The translations under genes were made by a program, and so were the position numbers. The notes beneath the pieces are model-generated. The model was not told the origin of the DNA. It saw nothing but the letters and a program-made list of their open reading frames with translations, and ran no database searches. A stretch of DNA of 64,000 nucleotides, from assembly GCF_036885195.1 (NCBI RefSeq), contig NZ_CP133656.1:1674001-1738000 (forward strand), given 5' to 3'. This document shows, piece after piece, positions 1-8,512 of this stretch. This stretch comes from Pectobacterium cacticida (GTDB taxonomy: Bacteria > Pseudomonadota > Gammaproteobacteria > Enterobacterales > Enterobacteriaceae). How positions within the stretch are numbered: position 1 is the stretch's first letter; every line of letters begins with the position of its first letter.

Positions 1-408
1 ATAGTTTGTCTGAACGGCATCAGAGTATGGCATTTGCTCAGCAAGTTCGAAGTAGCGCTCCATCGGCGTTTTACCGTTGTCAGCGCGATGAGGACGTACC
101 CAGTTATAGTAATGCTGCCACCCAGATTTCGCAGGGAACGTAACTCCATAATCAGAGCGACTTCGCTAGCGCCAGTTTTCGTTGATGGTGAGCATTTAGG
201 GCGGCGGCTATGGCTTTCCAGGCCAGCGATGCCCTGAGCCAGATATTCGCGCCACCATTTACGCAATGTGGGGCGAGAGATGCCACTGCGGCGGCATACG
301 AACCCGGCATCACCGGACGTTTCATAGCGTTTTACCCACTGTAGCCGCTGCTGGATTTCTCTGTTCACAGTGAGTCATTATAGTGAAATGATGTCTATGA
401 ATCACACA
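1..408 (-). mobile_element. IS481-family insertion sequence remnant, internally deleted
   Basis: On the minus strand a GTG at 368 opens a helix-turn-helix N-terminus (VNREIQQRLQWVKRYE, then SGISRPTLRKWWREYL), typical of IS481-type transposases. Near 120-140 the reading jumps to the extreme C-terminus of the same kind of protein (WQHYYNWVRPHRADNGKTPMERY), which lies in another frame. The whole DDE catalytic core between them is missing. The junction falls in a short stretch (about 120-132) that both ends can read (RNLG in one frame, AKSG in the other), as expected of a microhomology deletion. The outer end is probably near 408, where the minus strand reads TGTGTGATTC. The other end lies beyond the window. 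Certainly inactive; exact family assignment is from recalled motifs. Confidence 0.75.
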
Positions 409-452
409 CCGAAGGTCTGCATAAATCCTCAATATAGAGACCCTACTTTTTA

Positions 453-1235
453 TTATGGTGTGATGGATATACTCGCAGACAGTCCAGCCACCAATTCAAC
501 CCCCTCCGGCAACGTGTCTATATGAATCCGAACCGGGATACGCTGCGCGAGCCGCACCCAGCTAAAGGTTGGCTCGACATTAGGCAGGCCAAGCCCCCCG
601 GTCTCGTCATTGTTATCATCTATTCCGCGTCCGATACTCTCAACATGACCTGTGATCACCGGCTTAAATCCCATCAGCGTAATGTGTGCAGTATTTCCCG
701 TGCGGATATGTTGCAACTTAGTCTCTTCAAAATAACCAACCACCCAAAAACTATGGGCATCAATGATGGCAACTTTAGTTTCTCCCGCGGTGGCATAGTC
801 GCCAGGGCGAAGCCGCAAATGTGTGACATAGCCCGCAACGACGCTGGCTGCGCTGGCTGTTTGCTGTAAATCCTCGCTGGAAATCACCCCTTTAATCTGA
901 GAGCGTCGCCTCGCCGCATCCTGGCGCATCAGCATTTCATGACGTTTCGCCTCAACATCAGCCTGTGCGCTGACCACAGCCAATCTCAACCAGTGCGGGT
1001 CAATGGAATAGAGCACATCGCCCCGATTAACCCACTGATTATCGCGGACGGCCACATTCAGCACCGGTCCGGAGACATCCGGCGCAATCTGTACGACATC
1101 CGCACGAACTCGACCATCGCGGGTCCAGGGGGTTTGCGCATAATGTTTCCAGAGAATAAAAGCCAAAAGCGTAGCCACCGCCACAGCGCTGAACGTCAGC
1201 ACGTAGCGGCCCAGTAGAGAAAGTAACGATTTCAT
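453..1235 (-). CDS. HlyD-family efflux adaptor (YdhJ/AaeA-like), shortened
   Basis: Periplasmic membrane-fusion adaptor, 260 aa, that would link an inner-membrane FUSC pump to an outer-membrane channel. One N-terminal membrane helix (about residues 8-28) precedes a lipoyl/barrel half with the family signature PWTRDGRVRADVVQIAPDVSG. The C-terminal barrel has WVVGYFEETKLQHIRTG and FSWVRLAQRIPVRI. Relatives such as YdhJ are about 285 residues. The missing part is the second arm of the coiled-coil hairpin and the first strand of the returning lipoyl half: SSEDLQQTASAAS runs straight into GYVTHLRLRPGDY. The loss is in frame, so the protein may be made but misassembled. Last gene of the cassette; starts inside the end of the DUF1656 gene. 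Confidence 0.85.
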   Translation of the reverse strand: MKSLLSLLGRYVLTFSAVAVATLLAFILWKHYAQTPWTRDGRVRADVVQIAPDVSGPVLNVAVRDNQWVNRGDVLYSIDPHWLRLAVVSAQADVEAKRHEMLMRQDAARRRSQIKGVISSEDLQQTASAASVVAGYVTHLRLRPGDYATAGETKVAIIDAHSFWVVGYFEETKLQHIRTGNTAHITLMGFKPVITGHVESIGRGIDDNNDETGGLGLPNVEPTFSWVRLAQRIPVRIHIDTLPEGVELVAGLSASISITP

Positions 1236-1447
1236 TTAAAAAAACCCAGTTCGGTCAGCCCCTGCAACAGCAGGTAAAAAGTAATAATGAAGACGGAAAA
1301 ATCGATCATCGGTCTAAAGGGCAAGCGGCGGTAACCCTTGCTGAAAGAGAAAAGATGTACGAGAAATAGTGTACAGGTCAGTGCAACGAGGGCAATTACC
1401 AGCAGACCGGGTACAAAAACGCCCTCAATATTGAAATCATTGATCAT
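1232..1447 (-). CDS. DUF1656 small inner-membrane protein (YdhI/AaeX-like)
   Basis: A 71-residue protein with two predicted membrane helices (about residues 13-33 and 46-66) and the DUF1656 opening FNIEGVFVPGLLVIALVAL. Members accompany FUSC pumps and HlyD adaptors in aromatic-acid efflux operons such as aaeXAB and ydhIJK; their own role is not established. It overlaps the FUSC gene upstream by 11 bases and the HlyD gene downstream by 4 bases, so the three are translationally coupled. Here it sits after the pump gene, whereas in E. coli the small gene comes first. Confidence 0.85.
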   Translation of the reverse strand: MINDFNIEGVFVPGLLVIALVALTCTLFLVHLFSFSKGYRRLPFRPMIDFSVFIITFYLLLQGLTELGFFK

Positions 1448-3473
1448 TAGCAGGCTCCATTTTCTGAACGCTTAATGCGCAGTAAAGATCAACCAGTTGA
1501 TCAACATAATGCCGCGATAGTTCATCTGTTACGCTCAAGCTGCGCTCAGTCAGACTGGCGATCCGTTGAAGTAAGGTGTCAATATCTGTCGAGTGTGTAA
1601 GAAGGGTGAGCACTTCTTTTATTTCTTTGTTCGCATGCGCATCACATCGGCGTAATCGCATTACACACAGCCCTACACGCAGGGCGTACAACAAATGATG
1701 TGCCCGTTCCGGTGACTGTCCGCTGCGCTGCAATCGCGGCAGTATCAACGCTGCCCGATCGATCATAAGGTTGGTCCAGAGGGTTTCGTCTGTATTCAGC
1801 ACACCTTTCACGCTGCGGTTAATATCTCGCTGGCATAATTGAAGCAGGCGATTTATTGCCGCATCTGCCTGTACAGTTTGCAGAAAGCCCATGCTGAATA
1901 CCGCAAAGCCAGTTGCAGAAAATAGTGCGATAGCGGTATTCACCGCCACGGCAAAATCCCCGCTGTAATGTGCACCCAGTTCGCACAAAATAGGCAGCGT
2001 CAGTGTGATCCCCATCGCCATAAACGTGGTGGGCGGTCTGGCCTGGAGCGATCCAGCCAGCAGATAGATCGGAGCTAAAACCGTTACCAGCACGATAAAA
2101 TCACTGACTTGCGGTAGGAGAACGAAGCTGTAGATCAGGCTTATCACAACCCCCCAGAGGGAGCCAATAATGTATTTCACAATATGTGGGGCAGGCGTAT
2201 CGAAGCTGCCAAACAGTGTGCAACAAACGCCAAGGATAGATACTGCCGTACCGCCATCAGGCCATGCCGAGAAAATCCACACCATGCAGCCGCTCAGAAT
2301 GATAGTGAAAGCGCCCAGTGCGGTGCGGGCAGCAGTAAGAGGATCGCGGTGGAATACATACCCTTTCACGGTATTCATTTCCGGGTGCGCAGGCATCTGA
2401 TTGGCGTGATGAATAGCATCCGAAAGACGATAGCACTGCTGCACGAGGACAATGGCCTCTAACAGGTAGCGCATAAAACTTAGACGCAGCGCTTCTTCAA
2501 ACGTCAGCTCATACACTGAATAGCGCTGTAGTAATTTTTCACTCCTTTTTTTGAGCGCTTCACCCTCGCTTTTGAATTTTCCTTCATCTTTGCAGGCCAA
2601 CCAGACCTCAACATCACCCAGCAGAATTTGCACATCTACAGGTATCGTCGCTATCAGCGCTAAACGGTCGCGTAACTCACAGTTAACAATGACTAATCGC
2701 GCAAGCCTGTCATGAAGCCTTTTTCTCGCTTGCCGGACCGGTACAGAGAACGCAAAATCATAAGGGACATGATGGCTGATACCCTGCAGGAATTGTAATG
2801 CCAGTGCCATATGCAGCGGCCCGGAAGCAGCGTCGGGTTTGCCTGCTAAAGTCTCTGCGATACGCTGTCGCGCCGCGAGTAGCGTCTGCGACAATTTACT
2901 GTTGAACTGGCCTGAGATGCGCGCGGGCAATACATAGCGATGAATAAGTGCCGCGCAGAAGATACCGATCATGATTTCCTGTACCCGAACAATAGCGATG
3001 TTAAAAATCGCACCAGGATCGGATACCGCAGGGAAGCCAATCAGACTCGCAGTGTAACCAGCCAGGACGAAACCATAGGCGCGGGGCGTGCGTTCCAGCA
3101 AGGATAAATAGAGGCAGAAGGTGATCCAGCCCGTAAGTATCACACTGAAAAATAACGGCATATTCACAAAAGCAGGTACAATTAATACCGTTATGCCCGC
3201 GCCGACTACCGTTCCCACCAGACGATACAGACTTCTGCTCAGCGACGCTCCGACGGAGGTTTGGGAAACAATATACACGGTGATAATTGCCCAAGAAGGC
3301 CGCTCCAGGCCAATTGACAGTGCAATGTAGTATGCGAGCATCGCTGCGGCAAAACTCTTCGCGGAATAGAGCAGAGCGTTCGCATCATTCAGTAGTGAAG
3401 GAAAAGCCATACCGCGAAGACGTTGGCATATCGTGTGTAAAAAATGAAAGTAACTCGCGTTAATTTTTTTCAT
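1437..3473 (-). CDS. FUSC-family efflux pump (YdhK/AaeB-like)
   Basis: Inner-membrane transporter of 678 aa, normal length for the YdhK/AaeB group. It is built as two repeats, each a bundle of membrane helices (about residues 35-180 and 385-535) followed by a cytoplasmic region. Recognisable segments are FAAAMLAYYIALSIGLERPSWA near the N-terminus and the second-repeat RTALGAFTIILSGCMVWIFSAWP. Characterised relatives export aromatic carboxylic acids using the proton gradient; the substrate here is unknown. First gene of the cassette, with an AraC-type regulator starting 77 bases away on the other strand. A plant pathogen could use it against phenolic acids, which is inference. Confidence 0.88.
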   Translation of the reverse strand: MKKINASYFHFLHTICQRLRGMAFPSLLNDANALLYSAKSFAAAMLAYYIALSIGLERPSWAIITVYIVSQTSVGASLSRSLYRLVGTVVGAGITVLIVPAFVNMPLFFSVILTGWITFCLYLSLLERTPRAYGFVLAGYTASLIGFPAVSDPGAIFNIAIVRVQEIMIGIFCAALIHRYVLPARISGQFNSKLSQTLLAARQRIAETLAGKPDAASGPLHMALALQFLQGISHHVPYDFAFSVPVRQARKRLHDRLARLVIVNCELRDRLALIATIPVDVQILLGDVEVWLACKDEGKFKSEGEALKKRSEKLLQRYSVYELTFEEALRLSFMRYLLEAIVLVQQCYRLSDAIHHANQMPAHPEMNTVKGYVFHRDPLTAARTALGAFTIILSGCMVWIFSAWPDGGTAVSILGVCCTLFGSFDTPAPHIVKYIIGSLWGVVISLIYSFVLLPQVSDFIVLVTVLAPIYLLAGSLQARPPTTFMAMGITLTLPILCELGAHYSGDFAVAVNTAIALFSATGFAVFSMGFLQTVQADAAINRLLQLCQRDINRSVKGVLNTDETLWTNLMIDRAALILPRLQRSGQSPERAHHLLYALRVGLCVMRLRRCDAHANKEIKEVLTLLTHSTDIDTLLQRIASLTERSLSVTDELSRHYVDQLVDLYCALSVQKMEPANDQ

Positions 3474-3550
3474 GCCGGAAATTATTACCGGCTTGCATAT
3501 CCACTTAAATACTCTATTCTGTCAAAAAAATACCTAAATGTTGCCAATCT

Positions 3551-4357
3551 ATGTTACCCCCACTCGCCAATACGCTGTTTGATCCGGATGCCACCCCCTG
3601 CCCCGCAGTCGCGCGTCATTTGGATTTTGTCGATTACGCGGCCGAAGTGCCTGTGCATACGCACCGCAAAGGGCAATTGATTATTGCCCTCTATGGGGCG
3701 GTCATTTGTCGCGCCGAAAATGATATCTGGATCGTGCCGCCTGATTGTGCCGTCTGGATCCCTGGGGGAGTGCCGCACAGCGCCAAAGCTACTTGGAATG
3801 CGCATCTCAACTATCTGTTTATCGAACCTGGAGCTGTCGCGCTGCCGGAGCGATGCTGTACTCTGGCAATTTCCAGTCTGATTAAAGAACTTGTTGCCCG
3901 TTTAACCCGCGAGGGCGTCGAATATCCACCGGAAAGCCATCCCGCCAGACTGACCAGAGTAACACTCGATGAATTAGCCACCATGCCTCAGCAGAAACTG
4001 AGCCTCCCTGTGTCGTCGCATCCTAAAATCCGCGCCATGGCCGATGCTCTGGTCAGTCAACCTGATGACCGAAGCACATTCAAAGCATGGGCAAAAAGAC
4101 TGGCGCTTAGCGAGCGTTCTCTCGCGCGTTTAATGCTGCGCGAAACCGGGTTGACGTTCGGACGCTGGCGTCAGCAACTGCAACTGATAATTGCTCTCCG
4201 GGAACTGGCTAGCGGCGTTTCAGTTCAGAATGTTGCAGCTAATCTGGGGTATGAATCGGTTAATGCGTTTATCACCATGTTCAAAAAAACAATGGGCAGT
4301 ACACCCGCGCACTATTTTGCCGAAAGGAAAACAAGCGCACACCTAACCGATATTTAG
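3551..4357 (+). CDS. AraC-family transcriptional regulator with N-terminal cupin
   Basis: A 268-residue regulator. Residues about 20-100 form a cupin sensor (HTHRKGQLIIALYGAV, then PPDCAVWIPGGVPHSA). Residues about 165-262 carry the double helix-turn-helix (WAKRLALSERSLARLM, then VSVQNVAANLGYESVNAFITMFKKTMG). It resembles NimR/YeaM-type repressors in length and layout. Divergent from the FUSC operon across 77 bases, so it most likely controls that cassette in response to its substrate. No operator repeat was identified with confidence in the gap. Confidence 0.85.
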   Translation: MLPPLANTLFDPDATPCPAVARHLDFVDYAAEVPVHTHRKGQLIIALYGAVICRAENDIWIVPPDCAVWIPGGVPHSAKATWNAHLNYLFIEPGAVALPERCCTLAISSLIKELVARLTREGVEYPPESHPARLTRVTLDELATMPQQKLSLPVSSHPKIRAMADALVSQPDDRSTFKAWAKRLALSERSLARLMLRETGLTFGRWRQQLQLIIALRELASGVSVQNVAANLGYESVNAFITMFKKTMGSTPAHYFAERKTSAHLTDI

Positions 4358-4691
4358 CGACATCAGGTTATCCAGGAAACCAGAGGTGAGTCATAGAGCC
4401 GTATGCAGCATCCTGATGTATCCGTCTCCCTGTGCGGGGTACCGCACCACAGAATCTTTATCGCATGGAACACGTGCGATGATGGGATTGCTAGTATGAA
4501 GTATGAGCGCTACCTCACGTTTTATATAAGAATTAGCCCCGATGTTGGCCCTGATTAGGCGGGGCATTAAGCGCTATGGCGCAGGCCGTATCCTAAATAA
4601 CCCGCCTTTTACGCCCCTATTCAGGCGATTGGCTACCCTACCTAAAAGCATAATAGTGTCGATAACATCATTATCGTAGGTATTTGTCACT
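4358..4691. other. Intergenic region upstream of fliA
   Basis: A 334-base stretch between the AraC-type gene and fliA with no convincing gene. The last 60 bases hold the likely fliA promoter, listed separately. The middle (about 4530-4575) contains short GC-rich complementary pieces (GGCCC and GCGGGGC) but no clear terminator. An FlhDC site would be expected here by analogy with other enterobacteria; I could not define one. Confidence 0.5.
4639..4665 (+). promoter_or_regulatory. Candidate sigma-28 (FliA) promoter of fliA
   Basis: GTCGATAA at 4658-4665 differs by one base from the flagellar sigma-28 -10 element GCCGATAA. At the standard 15-base spacing the -35 position reads TACC (4639-4642) rather than TAAA; a TAAA lies four bases further on. 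The site is 27 bases before the GTG start of fliA, so the messenger would have a short leader. Autoregulation of fliA is known in related bacteria; the assignment here is by motif only. Confidence 0.4.
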
Positions 4692-5414
4692 GTGAGCGAT
4701 TTGTATACCGCCGAAGGCACAATGGATAAAAATTCCCTTTGGAAGCGCTATGTTCCTCTGGTGCGCCATGAAGCCTTGCGTTTACAGGTTCGTCTCCCCG
4801 CGAGTGTTGAGCTTGACGATCTGCTGCAAGCAGGGGGTATCGGTTTGCTCAGTGCCGTCGAACGCTATGATTCGTTACAAGGTACAGCATTTACAACCTA
4901 TGCCGTTCAACGGATCCGTGGTTCGATGTTGGATGAATTACGTAGCCGTGACTGGGCTCCACGCAGTGTGCGGCGTAATGCGCGGGAAGTGGCACAGGCA
5001 ATGCAGCAGGCTGAACAACAACTTGGCCGAGCGCCAACGGAGCAGGAAGTGGCTCAGGCTCTGAATATTTCGCTTGAAGATTATCGACAGATATTGCTGG
5101 ATACGAATAACAGCCAGCTTTTTTCTTACGATGAATGGCGTGAAGAGCATGGTGATAGTGCTGAGGCCCTATTGGAAGGCAACGAAGAGGCGAATCCACT
5201 TTATCAACTCATGGAAGGCAGTTTACGCAATCGCGTCATGGATGCGATCGATAGCCTTCCAGAACGTGAGAAACTGGTATTGACGCTTTATTATCAGGAA
5301 GAATTGAACCTGAAAGAGATCGGTGCTGTTCTTGAAGTAGGGGAGTCTAGGGTCAGTCAGTTGCATAGCCAGGCGATAAAGCGTCTACGTGTGAAATTAA
5401 TGAATGATGTTTAA
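4692..5414 (+). CDS. fliA: Flagellar sigma factor FliA (sigma-28)
   Basis: RNA polymerase sigma factor for late flagellar and chemotaxis genes, 240 aa as in E. coli. Region 2 is near-identical to the known protein (LWKRYVPLVRHEALRLQVRL, then GTAFTTYAVQRIRG). The C-terminal region 4 ends GESRVSQLHSQAIKRLR and provides -35 recognition. Translation starts at GTG 4692, giving MSDLYTAEGTMDK, which aligns with the E. coli start. Its activity would be held by the anti-sigma factor FlgM, encoded elsewhere. Followed after 202 bases by fliZ, the usual neighbour. No flagellin gene is in this window. Confidence 0.98.
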   Translation: MSDLYTAEGTMDKNSLWKRYVPLVRHEALRLQVRLPASVELDDLLQAGGIGLLSAVERYDSLQGTAFTTYAVQRIRGSMLDELRSRDWAPRSVRRNAREVAQAMQQAEQQLGRAPTEQEVAQALNISLEDYRQILLDTNNSQLFSYDEWREEHGDSAEALLEGNEEANPLYQLMEGSLRNRVMDAIDSLPEREKLVLTLYYQEELNLKEIGAVLEVGESRVSQLHSQAIKRLRVKLMNDV

Positions 5415-5616
5415 TTGCGCAACGTAGTAATATTGTTATTAATATATATTTTTGGCCAATGAAGCCGTAGGAAAATGTAACCATCTAGTGCTGTTGAGTA
5501 TTAGGCAGTCGCATTGAGATGGTCATTTAGCCTGTTTTATTGCATTCAACTTCTATCGTAATAAGCATAATTATGGCTTCTCGCTGATATATATATTTTT
5601 GTCATGGAATGGATTC

Positions 5617-6132
5617 ATGCACTCATCAATTCGGAAGAAACAGCTGCTAAGCCGTTATCTGAAAGACTTTAAACAGAGACAGACCCATTGTTCACAATGT
5701 GATAAGAAACTTGACCGTGTTTCTTTAGTATTTCGTGATCAACTTATCAATAAAAAATCGATTGGTAGTATTGACAGGTTGATCGACGATGCAATGTGGG
5801 CAGACCTGCAACAAGAATTAATCCCACTTTGTCGCTTTTGTAGCGAAATATTATGCAATACCCATGCTTGCTATTTCGATATTAAAGCATTCACTCAATA
5901 TTTAATCGAACAAACCGATGTTCGTCAAAGTACAATGCGAGAGTATGTCATTCGTCTGCGGCGTTTGGATGAATTACTCGTTGCTAATAATTATCCTGCG
6001 GAGACTTTTTCGAAAAACCAATATGGTGTGCAGCAACGGGTGTGTGATTATCTACCCGGCATTGAACAAAGTATTTACCGTAGCGCCCTACGCAAATACG
6101 ATCAATATCTGAACTGGCAGAGACATTTTTGA
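5617..6132 (+). CDS. fliZ: Flagellar regulator FliZ
   Basis: DNA-binding regulator of about 171 aa that coordinates flagellar expression and, in E. coli, opposes sigma-S promoters. The family core is plain: LSRYLKDFKQRQTHCSQC, then IPLCRFCSEILCNTHACYFD, then MREYVIRLRRLDELL, which resembles the tyrosine-recombinase SAM-like fold. ATG 5617 is preferred; a TTG at 5599 in the same frame would add six residues with no match. The C-terminus is shorter than in E. coli (about 183 aa). It follows fliA but the cystine-transport gene that follows in E. coli is absent. Confidence 0.92.
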   Translation: MHSSIRKKQLLSRYLKDFKQRQTHCSQCDKKLDRVSLVFRDQLINKKSIGSIDRLIDDAMWADLQQELIPLCRFCSEILCNTHACYFDIKAFTQYLIEQTDVRQSTMREYVIRLRRLDELLVANNYPAETFSKNQYGVQQRVCDYLPGIEQSIYRSALRKYDQYLNWQRHF

Positions 6133-6768
6133 CAGCACAGGTGCATCGCATCTAGATGTGAGCGCGTATCACCTCTAGGTGCCAGCATGTACTTTAGAAA
6201 GCATTCAATGTTGGTGAGGAGACTAAAAAAATATCAGTACTTGAGGGCACCTTGTCTCTCAGGACGAGATTGCCAAATCGCTAAAAGCTGACTATATGTA
6301 AGTATTATGGCAGTGTAAAAATGCTTGCATCACAGGGGTAAATTATTGCACTGTCATACTAATGAAATCATTCAACACTAATTTTTAGGCATGGGTTCTG
6401 TCGTGCGATCATTCATTGTTCTGTGGAATAGTCTTTGACATAGTGAGGAGCGCGAATGGTAATGTCCTTTGGTGGACGTAGTAGTCGATGTCAAAATTTT
6501 ACACTGCTGACTCGCCGTCGCGAGGGATACCCCTTCCACTTATCTTCGATGTTGTGTCATTCTTTTTTTACCCAAGTCCAACTTTCTCTTTCTTTGATTA
6601 TCCTATTATTCATAGATGCTCGGCTCGCTTTGCACTTAGCATCATGGATGAATCATGAGTACTTTCTGTCCGCTATAGGCTTAATAAGGAAGCCTGACCT
6701 CGTTAGTGAGTTAAACGTCGCGCACTGCAAAGCAGTGCGGTAAGTGAAACAAACTGTAAGGTGTCACT
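6133..6768. other. 636-base intergenic region between fliZ and phoH
   Basis: No gene that I can support. An ORF at 6456-6743 (95 codons) follows a good ribosome-binding match (GAGGAG) but its product looks like nothing known and its composition is not gene-like. An 8-bp perfect hairpin (CGCACTGC-AAA-GCAGTGCG, about 6720-6738) lies just ahead of phoH without a T-tract. A half match to a PhoB box (CTGTCATA, about 6352) lies far upstream. The stretch may mark an old rearrangement that placed flagellar genes next to phoH. Confidence 0.4.
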
Positions 6769-7557
6769 ATGGGAAGACAAAAAGCAGTGATCAAAGCTCG
6801 TCGTGAAGCGAAACGTGTTATTCGTCGTGAGTCGCGTAGCCATCGTCAGCGAGAGGAAGAATCGGTCACTTCTCTGGTACAAATGGGGGGCATTGAAACC
6901 ATCGGAATGGCTCGTGAGAGCCGCGATAATTCGATTCTTCAAGCCCGTACTGTTGCCCAGGAACATTATTTGTCTGCGATAGAAAATAAACAGCTTATTT
7001 TTGCCACGGGTGAAGCGGGGTGCGGTAAAACCTACCTGAGCGCAGCGAAAGCAGCGGAAGCGCTAATCCATAAAGAAGTCGAGCGTATTATTGTTACACG
7101 CCCGGTGTTGCAAGCCGATGAGGATCTTGGCTTTTTACCCGGTGATATCACGGAGAAGTTTGCGCCATATTTCCGCCCGGTTTACGACATTCTCTTAAGG
7201 CGATTGGGTTCCTCTTTTATGCAGTACTGCCTGAGACCAGAAATTGCCAAGGTAGAAATTGCACCTTTTGCCTACATGCGTGGGAGGACGTTTGAAAACG
7301 CGATGGTGATTCTGGATGAAGCGCAAAATGTGACGGTGAGCCAAATGAAGATGTTTCTGACGCGACTGGGTGAAAATGTCACCGTTATCGTTAATGGTGA
7401 TGTAACGCAGTGTGACTTGCCCACTGGAGTAAAATCTGGACTGAGTGATGCATTGGAACGGTTCGCTGAGGATGACATGATTGGCGTGGTCACTTTCGGC
7501 AAAGAGGACTGTGTGCGTTCGGCATTATGCCAACGCACACTTCATGCATACGACTGA
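6769..7557 (+). CDS. phoH: PhoH-family ATPase
   Basis: Cytoplasmic P-loop ATPase of 262 aa. It aligns end to end with the conserved part of E. coli PhoH (MGRQKAVIKARREAKR at the start, ALCQRTLHAYD at the end). Walker A is GEAGCGKTY near residue 83 and Walker B is VILDEAQN near residue 184. PhoH is phosphate-starvation inducible in E. coli and is thought to act on RNA; the exact role is unsettled. The first 50 residues are strongly basic, consistent with nucleic-acid binding. Monocistronic: a strong terminator follows at 7598. Confidence 0.93.
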   Translation: MGRQKAVIKARREAKRVIRRESRSHRQREEESVTSLVQMGGIETIGMARESRDNSILQARTVAQEHYLSAIENKQLIFATGEAGCGKTYLSAAKAAEALIHKEVERIIVTRPVLQADEDLGFLPGDITEKFAPYFRPVYDILLRRLGSSFMQYCLRPEIAKVEIAPFAYMRGRTFENAMVILDEAQNVTVSQMKMFLTRLGENVTVIVNGDVTQCDLPTGVKSGLSDALERFAEDDMIGVVTFGKEDCVRSALCQRTLHAYD

Positions 7558-7597
7558 TATCTGGTCGGCGCGGGCTTGGTTAGCGGCCTAATCATAA

Positions 7598-7629
7598 AAC
7601 GCCTTTGCTTATGCCAAAGGCGTTTTTTT
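7598..7629 (+). terminator. Rho-independent terminator after phoH
   Basis: Ten-base-pair perfect stem AACGCCTTTG / CAAAGGCGTT with a 7-base loop, followed by a run of T. It begins 41 bases after the phoH stop codon. Confidence 0.93.
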
Positions 7630-7808
7630 GTGCGGGGTCCCAAGTTTAACCATGTAGATCATGTCTTACCTTTCCTCTCTGTGGCTGCGCGGCGTGGTTA
7701 AAATAGCCACGATGAGGTGTAACAGTGAACGGGATCATATTTTGTTAACGACGAGCAGACTACGCTTTTTATCTATAGATAAGTAATCACCCTACTGGAG
7801 AGGCAATA

Positions 7809-8237
7809 ATGTACACGAATATCTTGGTACCAATAGATATAGAAGAAGATGAACTGACGTCGCAGGCGCTAACGCATGCGGTCAGATTGGCGAAAATGTC
7901 AGGGGCAGCAATACATCTTTTTCATTCTCTACCCGATGCGTCGGCATTTTTATCTGCGTATTCTTTTGGTATCAAAGAATTCGAGAATGAGGCGGTGGTG
8001 AAAGCAAGTGATAGATTGAAATCACTGGTGCAAAAAATTGATTTGCCTGCGTCGCGTTTATCTTTTAGTGTCAGCTTCGGCGCGGCACGAGACGAAGTGT
8101 TAGCGCTGGCAGAGGAGATGGAGGCCGATCTTATCGTGATTGGTTCGCGACGACCGAATGTAAAAACCTACCTGCTTGGGTCAAATGCGGCAGCCATTGT
8201 CCGTCATGCAAAGATATCCGTGTTAGTTGTTCGCTAA
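7809..8237 (+). CDS. uspG: Universal stress protein, UspG-like
   Basis: A 142-residue single-domain universal stress protein. The N-terminus MYTNILVPIDIEEDELTSQA and the nucleotide-binding C-terminus (VIGSRRPNVKTYLLGSNAAA, ending ISVLVVR) match the UspF/UspG group; the G-x2-G-x9-GS motif is recognisable. The middle (FGAARDEVLALAEEMEADL) is closer to UspG than to UspF. UspG is induced by growth arrest and other stress and binds ATP; its client is not well defined. Own promoter likely in the 250-base gap after the phoH terminator. Confidence 0.85.
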   Translation: MYTNILVPIDIEEDELTSQALTHAVRLAKMSGAAIHLFHSLPDASAFLSAYSFGIKEFENEAVVKASDRLKSLVQKIDLPASRLSFSVSFGAARDEVLALAEEMEADLIVIGSRRPNVKTYLLGSNAAAIVRHAKISVLVVR

Positions 8238-8326
8238 TTGTTACGTTGTGCTGCACACCGGGTGTGTTCTTAAGCGGCCAAGCGTTTCACCAGATGCCTG
8301 AAAAGAATATTGCGCTGCTTGTTGCC

Positions 8327-8512
8327 TCAGAAAATGGAGAACAATAATACAACCGGGAAGCTCAATGGCCAGGTCAGCCCTATCATCAATGATGCCAAAA
8401 ACCGCATGAACAACGATTTATCTTTACTTAACAAGAAAGTAACAGTTAAAGAAATAACAAAACCAAACATATAGATAAGTTTAATGAGTTCCCAGAGGGC
8501 GTGGTGTGACAC
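8327..8512 (-). CDS. GhoT/OrtT-family small membrane toxin
   Basis: A 61-residue hydrophobic protein with two membrane helices (about residues 8-27 and 36-59). The second half, MRFLASLMIGLTWPLSFPVV followed by LLFSIF, matches the C-terminus shared by E. coli OrtT and GhoT (LVG-TWPMS-PVALLFSLF). These proteins damage the inner membrane, lower ATP and slow growth under stress. Start is GTG 8512, chosen because AAGGAAG lies six bases before it. No GhoS-like antitoxin gene is adjacent, as for the orphan OrtT. Family membership is a reading of the C-terminus; toxicity is inferred. Confidence 0.75.
   Translation of the reverse strand: MSHHALWELIKLIYMFGFVISLTVTFLLSKDKSLFMRFLASLMIGLTWPLSFPVVLLFSIF

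Noticed and set aside
6352..6370. Possible PhoB box upstream of phoH (CTGTCATA)
   Set aside because: Only one of the two 7-base repeats is present and it lies about 410 bases from the gene.
6456..6743. 95-codon ORF with a GAGGAG ribosome-binding match
   Set aside because: The product has no recognisable family and non-gene-like composition; listed as part of the intergenic region only.
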